Assembly (NCBI RefSeq): GCF_001311135.1
Contig: NZ_BBAG01000012.1
Coordinates: 1-64,000 of the forward strand
Length of the DNA: 64,000 nucleotides
Direction: 5' to 3'
Origin: Secundilactobacillus paracollinoides DSM 15502 = JCM 11969
Lineage (GTDB): Bacteria > Bacillota > Bacilli > Lactobacillales > Lactobacillaceae
Shown here in pieces: positions 28,608-38,012 of the stretch (position 1 is the stretch's first letter; the number at the start of each line of letters is the position of its first letter). The notes under the pieces were generated by a model. The model had not been told where the DNA came from. It was given only the letters and a program-made list of their open reading frames with translations, and made no database searches. Position numbers and translations under genes: made by a program.

Positions 28608-30417
28608 CTAGTTTAATAACCTCTCGCTAAGTTGTATAAATGTGTCGATATCATTTTCAATCAATGCGACGCCCTGTTCCCAGAAGTCTGGTTGGGTAAG
28701 GTCGACGCCAAGGTGTTTTTGGGCCAGGTCTTCAGTACTCATGTTGGCGGTATCGCGTAACAGGGCGATATATTGGTCTTCAAAGTTATCGCTCTGTTGT
28801 GCGCGAGCGTAAATGCCGAGACTAAAGAGGTAGCCGAACACGTAGGGGAAGTTATAGAAGGGCACATCGTCAATATAAAAGTGCAGTTTTGTGGCCCAGA
28901 AATGTGGCGAGTAACTGCTCAGTGAGTTGTTGAAGGCATCCTTTTGCGCTTGCAGCATCATGTTGTCCAGTTCTTCAGCCGTCAATAAGTGATCCTGACG
29001 CGCGTCGTAGAACCGGGTTTCAAATAGATAACGGGCATGAATATTGAGAAACATGGCCAGCGGGTTAACCATCTTAGCGTCCAACAGGGTCAATTTCTCG
29101 GCATCCGTCTTCGCTTCCCGAACGTTGGCGTCCGCCACGATCATTTCAGCAAACGTGGAGGCCGTTTCCGCGACGTTCATCGCATAATCCTGGCGGAAAA
29201 ATGGCAAGTCGGTCATGACGCTGCTGTGAAAGGCGTGGCCCAGTTCATGAGCAATGGTTGCCGCATCGTTAGCCGATCCGGTAAAGGTCAGAAAGATTCG
29301 CGATTCTCCCGTTTCGGGCAGTGATTCCATGTAGCCGCCGGGCTGTTTAGTGGGGCGATCTTCGGCTTCGATCCACTGGTGGTCAAAAGCGTATTGTGCC
29401 AACTGCGCCATTTTAGGCGAAAACGCGCCAAATTGTTTAACGATAAAATCAGCTGCTTCATCGTAGGTAAACGTGTGCGGTTTGACATCACCCACGTGAA
29501 TCGGCGCCTCGACGTCTTGCCAACCCGCGTGGTCCTTGCCCATGAGCTCAGCCTTTCGCTGCAGATAGGCCAGCAACGGCTGTTTGTGTGCGTCAACGAC
29601 CTGCCAGATCGTTCGCAGTGTTTCAGGCTTCAGTCGATTCATCTCCAACGGCCGTTTGAGGTAATCGGTTGTGCCGTGGGCTTTATAATCTGTCAACCGG
29701 GCGCCTGCCAGGTGGTTCAACGTGTCGGCAAATAGATCTTCCTTTTCAGCCCAAGCCGCCTCCCATTTTGGCAGCAGCTCAGCGCGGTAGTGTGGGTCGG
29801 GGTTGCCCAATAACTGGTTGTTGGCTTGGCCGGCAGAGAGTGTCACTGGGTCGCCTGCCGCATCGTGAAACGGCACCTGAATCGTTGCAACCAGTGAATC
29901 GTAGTGACTGGACCACGCCTTTAGCCCATCGATATTAAGCTGGGTAATCAGGGATTCTTGTTCCGGTGGCAGGAGTGCCTGACCCTGGTGACGGAATTCA
30001 GTGAGGTTAAACGCGACATCTGTTAATGCTGGCTGTGCCAGTAACGCTTTAAATTGCGACGCTGTGAAAGTCACCAAGCACTGCTTGTACGCATTTTCAG
30101 CAGTGTCGGCCTGTGCTTCTAACTGTTGAACGCGAGCGGCGACGGGTTTAACGGCCGCATTTGTGATGTCATCGGAGCCTTGCCCCGTCACAAAAACATC
30201 AGCTTGAAGAAGACCAGCCTCAATTTTTTGAAGCGTGTCGGTTAATTGGATAAATGTGGGAAATGAGGGTGCATCTTGAGTGGCATCGTAGGCGGTTAGT
30301 TGTTTCTGAAAATCAGTCAGTTGCTGCGCCAGATCAGCCATCCGCTGATTCAAGGCTGTCGAAGTGGATCCCACCAGCAAAAACGGCATCGAGGTCCCAG
30401 TTCATTTTGTAAGTCAT
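28608..30417 (-). CDS. pepF: Oligoendopeptidase F-type metallopeptidase (frameshifted near the start)
   Basis: Zinc peptidase of family M3B, about 602 residues, cleaving short peptides in the cytosol. The zinc site is AHELGHAF (HExxH) with the downstream Glu in AETASTFAEM. The C-terminal FYNFPYVFGYLFSLGIY is typical. The frame is broken near 30370 by an extra G; without it the protein starts MTYKMNWDLDAVFAGG, the usual opening of the family. The ATG at 30417 has AAAGGAAA upstream. Confidence 0.85.
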
Positions 30418-30511
30418 GGCAATTTTCCTTTCGAGACAGTATTTATTGCCTAAGTCTAGCATGGTTTCGGGACAATTTCAGACTTCGGCCAGCAAAATCG
30501 TAAAACCTGTT

Positions 30512-30541
30512 TTGCATCTTAGTAATTACCTGCGTTATACT
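30512..30541 (+). promoter_or_regulatory. Candidate promoter of the membrane-anchored hydrolase gene
   Basis: TTGCAT (30512-30517), an 18-base spacer, TATACT (30536-30541), about 70 bases before the start codon. Confidence 0.5.
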
Positions 30542-30611
30542 AATGACTTGTGACGCATACTTACAATTAATAATCAAGGACATTAACCATCGAGAGAAAG
30601 AGGAACGCATT

Positions 30612-31554
30612 GTGACAAAACGTAAGAAACATTGGCTCGTCGGGTTGCTGATCGCCGTTGTGATCATCTGTATCGGCATTGGCGGTGCCGGCTATTACTT
30701 TTATAATATGGCGGTTGCGCGCGGCAAGAAGGGCTTTGTGAACACGTCGCTGACCATTAAAAAGAATGACCCGAACCGAACACAAAAATTGTGGTACAAG
30801 AACGCGAAGAAATACACTTGGCATGAGATGTCGGCGACGGGGCATTTGAAACTCGTTGCGAGTTACGTTCCGGCGTCAAAGAAGACGAACAAGACGATCG
30901 TGATTGCTCACGGATTCGGCGGCAGCAGTGCGAACATGGGCGCCTACGCTGGGTTATTTCACGAACTTGGGTACAACGTGCTGTTACCAGATGACCGCGG
31001 TAATGGCCGCAGTCAAGGGAACTACATCGGTTACGGCTGGCCTGACCGGTTAGATTATTTAAAATGGATCAAACAGGTCATCCACAAAAACGGGCAACAA
31101 TCTGAAATCACGGTTTTCGGAACGAGTATGGGCGGCGCCACAACCATGATGGTCAGTGGCGAAAAAACGCCGAAGCAGGTCAAAGCATTTATCGAAGACT
31201 GCGGCTATACCAGCGTTTATGACGAGATCGTGTACCAAGCGAAATCAATGTACAACATTCCGCAATACCCGCTGGTACCGTTGTGAGTGCCATCAACTAC
31301 CTCAAGAATGGTTACACGTTTAAACAGGCCAGTTCGCTGAACCAGGTCAAAAAGAACCATAAGCCGATGCTGTTTATTCACGGGACAAACGACACCTTTG
31401 TCCCAACTAAAATGGTGTATCGACTCTACGCTGCGGACAAGGGGCCAAAACAGTTGCTGCTGGTGAAGGCGCCCAACACGCTAAGTCCTATGCGCACTCA
31501 CCAAAACTGTACACAAGAACGGTCAAACATTTCTTGGATAAGTATATGAAGTAA
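30612..31554 (+). CDS. Membrane-anchored alpha/beta hydrolase (two frameshifts)
   Basis: About 314 residues. A basic start (VTKRKKHW) and one membrane helix (LVGLLIAVVIICIGIGGAGYY in part) place the hydrolase outside the cell. The fold shows AHGFGGSSANMG, the nucleophile elbow FGTSMGGATTM and the Asp region HGTNDTFVPT. Breaks near 31273 and 31468 need one G each and give VPVVSAINYL and LVKGAQHAKSYAHS, where His belongs to the triad. A GTG at 30612 with AGAGGAA is chosen. The substrate is unknown. Confidence 0.78.
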
Positions 31555-31592
31555 ATCGCAAGTCGTCGCTTTTGTAATACCGCTTTTTGGCG

Positions 31593-31598
31593 TATAAT
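31593..31598 (+). promoter_or_regulatory. Candidate -10 box of the RNase Y gene
   Basis: TATAAT in GGCGTATAATATG, 50 bases before the start; the -35 region (TTTTGTAA about 16 to 18 bases upstream) is weak. Confidence 0.4.
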
Positions 31599-31647
31599 AT
31601 GAGGATGACTGTGAGTGACTTATGATTGAAAAGAAGGGAGTGCCGTT

Positions 31648-33252
31648 TTGATTCTAACAGGCTTTATCATTTTAATGCTGGTGATGCTGGTTATCGGGCT
31701 GATCATTGGCGGAGCAAGTCGCCGTCATCAATATCGTGCCGAGATCGCCAACGCGAAACAGCAGGCTGAGGCACTCCGGGACAAGGCGCGGCGGATGCAA
31801 AACAACAGGCATCAGCCTACCTTGCCAAGGCGAAAACGACCATCCAGACCGAACGCGACAATAGCGAGGCAGAAATTACTGATCAACAGACGGATGTGAC
31901 GAACCGGGTCAACCGGGTCGAACAACGTAAAACGTCACTTGACCAAATGGCCGAACGGTTAGATCAGCGTCAGTCAGCCATTGATGACACGAATAATGAA
32001 GTGAAAGCGGAACGCAATCTGCTGGCACAAAAACGCCACGAAGCGTCCGAATTATCACATAAACGTCAGGAAGCCATCGCGGAACGGGCAGAGTTGCAAC
32101 CAGAGGCTGCACAGCAAATGATTCGTGATGAGACGACCCAGCAGCTGGCAAACGAAAAGGATGCCACGGTTCGGGAACTAACGGATAACGCTGAGGCTTC
32201 TGCTGATAAGGCTGCTCGTAACCTGATTATCGAATCAATCAACGCGGGCCAGTGGATCTGCCGCGAGAACACGCTGAGCATACCGTTTTAGTGCCCACCA
32301 ATGACACAAAGACGAAACTTGTTGGGCGCGACGGCCAGCACATCCGGTTACTGGAATCACTGACTGGGACTGACCTGGTGTTTGATACCGAACAACCTAA
32401 CGTGTTGATCATCAGCACCCATGATCCGGTTCGGCGGGAGACTGCGCGAATCGCAATCGAAAGTTTATTGGCTTCGCGAAAGATTACCGCTGCCAACATT
32501 GAAAAACAGGTCTTGACCGCTGAAAACGATGTGTTGAAGGACCTGCGACAAACGGGTGAGAAGGCCGTCAGCTCGTTGAAGATCGGGTTCATGCATCCCG
32601 ACTTTATGAAGCTCATCGGCCGACTCAAGTTCCGGACTTCTTACGGGCAAAACATGCTGAGTCACTCCATTGAAGTGGCGCAGATGTGTGGCGTCATGGC
32701 ATCGGAACTCGGTGAAAACGTTCGGTTAGCCAAACGAGCGGGGCTGTTGCATGATATTGGGAAGTCCATCGACCATGAGATCGAAGGAACCCACGTGGAA
32801 ATTGGGGCCGCCCTCGCAAAGGCTTACGGCGAAGATCCCGTTGTCATCAACGCCATTGCAGCGCACCATGGTGACGTGGAAGGGACTTCACCAATCGCAA
32901 CCTTGGTTGCCACCGCGGACTCTGTTTCAGGGTCACGGCCAGCGCCCGGAGTGAATCAGTCGAAGAGTACATCAACCGACTTCATAGTTTGGAGAAAATC
33001 GCAAACGACCACACCGGTGTCCAGGATAGTTACGCTATCCAAGCCGGTCGTGAAATTCGAATCGTGGTTCAGCCTAAAGTGCTGGATGACGATGCCAGCG
33101 CCAAATTGACCAACGACGTCAAGGACCAGATCGAACGCGACCTAACTTACCCAGGTAAGATCAAAGTCACTACGATCCGCGAACTTCGCACAGTTGAATA
33201 CGTTGGCGATAAACCTACTAAGAAAAAATCAAAGAAGAAAAAGCGTGCTTGA
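31648..33252 (+). CDS. rny: Ribonuclease Y (three frameshifts)
   Basis: Membrane-tethered endoribonuclease starting mRNA decay, about 535 residues. Order: N-terminal membrane helix ([21 protein letters not shown]), a long coiled coil rich in Ala, Glu, Gln and Arg (~25-215), a KH domain ([20 protein letters not shown]), an HD domain with [10 protein letters not shown], and a Lys-rich tail. Breaks near 31790, 32248 and 32941 each lack one G, restoring [22 protein letters not shown] and [16 protein letters not shown] start at 31648 after GAAGGGAG. Three separate lesions in one housekeeping gene argue for sequence errors. Confidence 0.88.
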
Positions 33253-33264
33253 TTGTACGTTACG

Positions 33265-33299
33265 AAACCGCACTTCCGGATGGGAGTGCGGTTTTTGTT
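33265..33299 (+). terminator. Terminator after rny
   Basis: AAACCGCACT pairs with AGTGCGGTTT around TCCGGATGGG, followed by TTGTTT. Confidence 0.9.
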
Positions 33300-33310
33300 T
33301 GCAGGTATCT

Positions 33311-33863
33311 TTCCGTTGCATTCCGCAATTTGGCACTCCGCTTACCTTGAGCACATTTTGACGTTTGGTTAAGTATCACAACAGCATTAAACCCTAGTTC
33401 TTAAAGAATCCGCCCTCGACAGCTTTAAGTCCACTGTCAGAAATGCTATAGACCTGGATTGGATTTAAGGTGACGATTAGCTGAGATATTTAAGTTAGTT
33501 GACTCATTTATCTGCAGTTAACTTCGAAAAATCCCATAATCCAACTAGTACAGTTATGTTTGCTTCAACATTTTTCAATAGGCAGCGTTCGGCAAATGCC
33601 AGATTATGACCAGTCAAGCGCGGATAATCTACAAACTGGGGCTAATTCTTGTTAGATATTTAGCGGATGAATTAGAGGATTGCTTTGTGAGTGGCATGGA
33701 GTAAAGTTGGGCGGTTGACGTGGTGTCGAGACTAGTTAGCGAGGGTCCTGTCCTCGGTTACTAGTCTGGGAGCCGGAGGAGATCCTTGAATTTCTGAAAG
33801 AAATTCAATAGCTCCGGAGCGACCCACTACGTCGACCGCCCAACTTTACGGAATGCCACGGAA
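33311..33863 (+). repeat. F1 repeat element, copy 3 (variant, 553 bp)
   Basis: Ends TTCCGTTGCATTCCGCAA and, inverted, TTCCGTGGCATTCCGTAA match at 16 of 18 positions. The left hairpin is missing: the arm runs straight into the linker (GGTTAAGTATCACAACAGC). The right module is complete but has a different outer stem, AAAGTTGGGCGGTTGACG with CGTCGACCGCCCAACTTT, and a different inner hairpin, GACTAGTTAGCGAGG with CCTCGGTTACTAGTC, while GGAGATCCTTGAATTTCTG is kept. Confidence 0.8.
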
Positions 33864-33883
33864 TCCATAGCCAGACTCAAACC

Positions 33884-33914
33884 ACAAAAAAGACATCCCA
33901 GAAAACAGGATGCC
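33884..33914 (-). terminator. Terminator of the nucleotidase gene
   Basis: Read on the minus strand, GGCATCC and GGGATGTC flank TGTTTTCT and lead into TTTTTT, directly after the stop codon. Confidence 0.75.
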
Positions 33915-35477
33915 CTAGCGAATAACTTCAAAATTATGGTTTACGGTTGCGTTGACTGTTGGATGATGGCGCAAATAGTCAGCGATAATTTGACTCATCG
34001 GGGTCTTGTTTTCGGTGATGATCTTATCAGCTGAAAACATCCCGAAGTGGCCGCCACCACCAGCGCGGTAACGGTTGAGTGCGATTCGAAATTCCTGATC
34101 ATCAGTCACTGGCAGGCCCTTATAGAGCAGTCGGTCGATGCGTTGACCAATTGGTTTGGCGACGTTGATGCGGTAATTGATGCCTTCATACATATCGTAG
34201 TTATAATGGCGTAATTTAGGAGAATAGAAGGCGGGATTGACCGCAATGTTGCCGTCGTCATCGATCATAAAGTATTCAGCGCTTTGTTCAAGCGCTGCTC
34301 GGAGGTCCCTGCCGGTGATCAGTTCAAGGGCAAGGCCGTCTGGATAAACGTAATTGGTCATGATGTTGCGCATGGTGATGGGGTCTTCAAAGCCGTGCCC
34401 CTCGTTGTTAAAAAGCGACGTTGCTGAAATGTCGGCGTCCATGGTTTCGATTTGAACCCGTTGAATAAACTCTGTGTAGGCTGTTTCAACCATTCGCGCT
34501 TGGGCGGCGTCGGCAAAGGTGAGGTGGCCGTTAATTTGCGCCAGGGGCTCTGCCAGCCAAGCGTCAACTGTTTGGTCAAGCGCCTTGCTCGCACGTCGCA
34601 TAGTGTCGTCAAAGGGCGCATTTTTGGTATCTAGCAGTTCAGCTGAGTGATCTACGACTGCGTAGCCGGATTTCGTTTTTTCAATCGTCAGTGTGATCTT
34701 ACCGACTGCCTCGCCGCGGTAGCCGGGTTGGGTGACTGGGACGCCAAATAGGGTGTCCGCAATTTTTCGGTGCTGGTGCCCGGTCACGAGCGCGTCGATA
34801 CCCTCGACTTCTTCAAGCAGCTGGTAGGCTTCGTTTTCGCCGTTGCTGATAGATTCAATGAGCTGTCCCGTTTTAACGTTGCGTTCGAACCCGCCGTGAT
34901 AACAGACAACGACCACGTCCGCAAGCTTATGCAGTTCGGGGACAAGGTCACGTGCCACTGAAACGGCTGACCGGAATGCCACGTCATAAACGTCGCTGTG
35001 GTTACGCCACTGCATGACGGCTCTCGTGGTGAGGCCGATGATGGCGACCTTGACGCCGTTAAACGTCATGATACGGTATCGCTGGCCAAACAATGGTCGC
35101 TCATCGCCATCTAACAGGTTGGCGTTAATGATCTTGCGGTCGGTGGTGTTCAACGCTTTTTCCAGATAGGCGGTGCCGTAGTCAAATTCATGATTGCCTA
35201 AAATGCCGATATCATAGTGAATCTGATTATAGATATGCATCAGCGCTTGCGGATCTGGAGTTGCCTGCACCTGAGCCACATAGTAAGCAAGCGGCGATCC
35301 GGCTAGGAAATCGCCGTTATCTACGGTAATGACCGGCCCGGTGGCAGCTTGCTGCTCGCGGTGAATCACACTGGCTGCCCGAATCAGACCAAACGGCATA
35401 TTGGCATTGGGTTTAACGTAGTTCGTGGGAAAGACGAAACCGTGCGTGTCGCTGGTTGAAAGAATGGTCAGTTTCAT
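33915..35477 (-). CDS. Bifunctional metallophosphatase/5'-nucleotidase
   Basis: 520 residues. An N-terminal calcineurin-like phosphatase domain has SDTHG, DNGDFLAGSP, GNHEFDYG and TGHQHR as metal ligands; a C-terminal 5'-nucleotidase domain has NRYRAGGGGHFGM. The family removes phosphate from nucleotides and 2',3'-cyclic nucleotides. There is no signal peptide or anchor, so it is probably cytosolic, unlike UshA. It is a single-gene unit with a GAGGTAG site upstream of the ATG. Confidence 0.85.
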   Translation of the reverse strand: MKLTILSTSDTHGFVFPTNYVKPNANMPFGLIRAASVIHREQQAATGPVITVDNGDFLAGSPLAYYVAQVQATPDPQALMHIYNQIHYDIGILGNHEFDYGTAYLEKALNTTDRKIINANLLDGDERPLFGQRYRIMTFNGVKVAIIGLTTRAVMQWRNHSDVYDVAFRSAVSVARDLVPELHKLADVVVVCYHGGFERNVKTGQLIESISNGENEAYQLLEEVEGIDALVTGHQHRKIADTLFGVPVTQPGYRGEAVGKITLTIEKTKSGYAVVDHSAELLDTKNAPFDDTMRRASKALDQTVDAWLAEPLAQINGHLTFADAAQARMVETAYTEFIQRVQIETMDADISATSLFNNEGHGFEDPITMRNIMTNYVYPDGLALELITGRDLRAALEQSAEYFMIDDDGNIAVNPAFYSPKLRHYNYDMYEGINYRINVAKPIGQRIDRLLYKGLPVTDDQEFRIALNRYRAGGGGHFGMFSADKIITENKTPMSQIIADYLRHHPTVNATVNHNFEVIR

Positions 35478-35587
35478 GTGCTACCTCCATTGACGAAATA
35501 TCGTCGTAAAGTGGGTCAGAGCAAACAAAACGGTGACCCCCGTTTAACATAGAATTATAAGGCTTTTGGGGGGGAAAGACAATGAGA

Positions 35588-35707
35588 GCGTGGAAGAAGG
35601 CGGTTAAGGGGCAGAATGTAAGCAACCCTGGCAGAAATCCCCGAACCTGGGATTTTGCCAGGGTTGCTTACATGGCCGCCCCTTGCCTTCTGAAACGCGT
35701 TTCGGCA
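35588..35707. repeat. F2 palindromic element, copy 1
   Basis: Contains GTAAGCAACCCTGGCA..AAATCCC paired with GGGATTTTGCCAGGGTTGCTTAC around a short GAACCT-type loop. Outer arms are GAAGGCGGTTAAGGGGC on the left and GCCGCCCCTTGCCTTC on the right, followed by GAAACGCGTTTC. The stretch 35708-35929 after it shows no gene or clear signal. Confidence 0.75.
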
Positions 35708-35929
35708 CAGAAGCCAAGAAAGACAATGTAAAAGCACTTCTGAATTAAGGGGGAGGTAGAACGTGAAGAAGGGCCGAATCCCGTTACACGTTAGCGCCAT
35801 ACCTTGTGGAATGGGCATCGACACGGATGCAAAAAAGGGTCTCGGTAACACTATTAAAAAAAGGACCCGTCAAGCAATTTCCAAACAGAAATCACTATCA
35901 GGATCCATATTGACCAACAAAATCATCCT

Positions 35930-37334
35930 CTAATGCGTAAACCCATACTTCTTCGGCGTCTCATCTTCATGAAACACAATATGTGCCTGATTCAGCTCAT
36001 CAATAGCCGCGTTAAAATCCTGCACAAAATCAACGGCCATATTCATCCCGAAATCCGCCCGAACAACGATCCGTTGCACCACGGTCTGCGAGAGATCATC
36101 AGGCAGCGGATAGGCAGGTACTTGCCAGCCTTCATTAACAGCCGGTCAGACAGATCATACAGGGTCCATTCGTGCTGGTTATCGGGCTTTTGGCTGTAAC
36201 AGATGACTGGTAATTGGGCGCCATCGTTGACGATATCAAACAACGCCGTTTCTTCGAGGGCGTGGGTCAAATACTGAGCGACCTCGTGGGTCCGGGTATG
36301 AATGGCTTTGTAGCCCTGATAGCCGTAGCGAATAAAGTTGTAGTACTGCCCAATTAATTGGGAGGCACTGTGCGAGAAGTTGATGGCCATAGTTGGTAAT
36401 TCACCGCCAAGGTAGCTCACTTTAAACACCAGCTCCTCCGGCAAAAATTGTTTATCACGCCACAGGACCCAACCGACACCTGGATAAACGAGCCCATACT
36501 TGTGGCCGGAAGCGTTGATTGAAATGACGTTTTTTAACCGGAAATCCCATTTTAGATTGGCTTCCATAAATGGCGTGTAAAAGCCGCCTGAGGCCGCGTC
36601 GACATGGATGTACACTGGAAAATTAGTCTTTTGATTGTGCGCCTCTACCAGCCGGTCTAAGCCCGCAATGTCGTCGTAGCGGCCACTGTAGGTGATGCCA
36701 AGAATGCCAACGATACCGATCGTGTAGTCGTCCACGTAGTCCATGACGTGGTTGAGGTCAAGGGAGAGGTGGTCAGCGTCCATTGGCACAGTGCGCAACT
36801 CGACGTCCCAGTAGACGCAAAACTTTTCCCAACAGACCTGATAGCCGGAACTGATGACTAAGTTCGGCTTTTTGGCGTTAATGTCCAAGCCATGTTTTTG
36901 CGCATTTTTACGCCAATTAAACTTCATGGCCATGCCGCCGAGCATGCACGCTTCAGAGGAGCCAATCGTCGAAGTGCCCATAAAGGCTTCATCCTTTGGT
37001 GCGTGCCAGAGATCGGCGATAATGTTGACACACCGATTTTCAATATCGGCCGTTCGTGGATATTCTGATTTATCAATGGCGTTCTTTTCAAACGACTGTG
37101 CCATGAGTTTTTCGGCTTCTGGTTCCATACAGGTCTGACAAAATGTGGCTAGATTAAGTCGTGAATTGCCCTCATCGAGCAGTTCGTCTGAAACAAGTTC
37201 ATAGGCTTCCCGTGGTTCGATCGGGGTATCGTTGAGTTTGAATTTTGGAATGTCGCGATTTCCGCGTTGGATCCAAAAATCGGACTAAGGTATTTCGTTT
37301 CATCATCTGAGGGTTTCCCGTATAACATTGCCAT
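35930..37334 (-). CDS. gadB: Glutamate decarboxylase (two frameshifts)
   Basis: PLP enzyme turning glutamate into GABA and CO2 while consuming a proton, about 468 residues, normal for lactobacilli. The PLP Lys lies in INASGHKYG, with the Asp in HVDAASGG. One A near 37270 restores AENRDIPKFKLNDTP, and one A near 36113 restores LLMKGWQVPAYPLP; the frame then ends ETPKKYGFTH at 35930. The ATG at 37334 (MAMLYGKPSDD) follows GGAGG. No glutamate/GABA antiporter gene (gadC) lies in the window, so acid resistance would need one elsewhere. Confidence 0.92.
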
Positions 37335-37530
37335 AATGACAGCCTCCTCCAAGGTTAAATAAACCGGTTACATTTCTGTACGATGACTTAAATGTACCTA
37401 ATAAACAGGTGTTTGTAAACGGAAGTGCCTTTAGTCAATTGAAAGTGACAATCACCGTTACTTGCAATATTAGGTGCTAATTATAACGGAAAGAGAAATA
37501 TGTATGGTTATTTTTAGTGCCTGACCAATG

Positions 37531-37545
37531 TTATAACGTTTTCAC
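37531..37545. promoter_or_regulatory. cre-like site upstream of gadB
   Basis: GTTATAACGTTTTCA; its reverse complement, TGAAAACGTTATAA, fits the cre consensus at 13 of 14 positions by eye. A related TTATAACATTTTCACGA occurs at about 40396, upstream of the antiporter gene. Confidence 0.35.
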
Positions 37546-37787
37546 GAGAGAAAAAAAACATTTTTAAAGGTTAATGACGTAAAATACTTTGTTACGCTGA
37601 CCGGTGGTTCCGGATATTTCACGTGTTAATTGCTAAGGAATTGTTAGTAAACGCGTCTGATTGAAACTGATTTCACCGGCAATTTAGGGTTGCCGATCAC
37701 ACTGGAAAACAGCTGTAATTGTTCCAAAAAATAGACGCTAAACACTGCTATGGCAGCGTTTGTTAAAAATGAAGGCACAAAAAACCT

Positions 37788-37808
37788 GTCCGGGGGAGGA
37801 CAGGTTTT
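37788..37808. promoter_or_regulatory. Short hairpin in the gadB-antiporter intergenic region
   Basis: AAACCTGTCC and GGACAGGTTT flank a GGGGGA-type loop, without a long T run. The rest of 37546-37787 shows nothing recognisable. Confidence 0.4.
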
Positions 37809-37854
37809 ACACATAGGAGTAGGCATTTTCGTGATGGGGTTCACGGAAATATAA

Positions 37855-37893
37855 ATTTTACTTTGGAGGAGTAAAATGAAAAAGCTTACTTAA
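37855..37893 (+). promoter_or_regulatory. Ribosome binding site in a hairpin loop before a five-codon frame
   Basis: ATTTTACT (37855-37862) pairs perfectly with AGTAAAAT (37870-37877), leaving TTGGAGG in the loop. The ATG at 37876 opens M-K-K-L-T and stops. Either a remnant of a lost gene with a signal-peptide-like start or a regulatory minigene. Confidence 0.35.
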
Positions 37894-38012
37894 TATTTGT
37901 AATTTAAATATTAGGCTATGGTCTTAATATAAAGGATAAATGTGAAGAAAGTGTGAATTTCTGATAACAAAATCGTAACTCAACTTGATAATTCAATGGT
38001 TTGCCCCATAAA

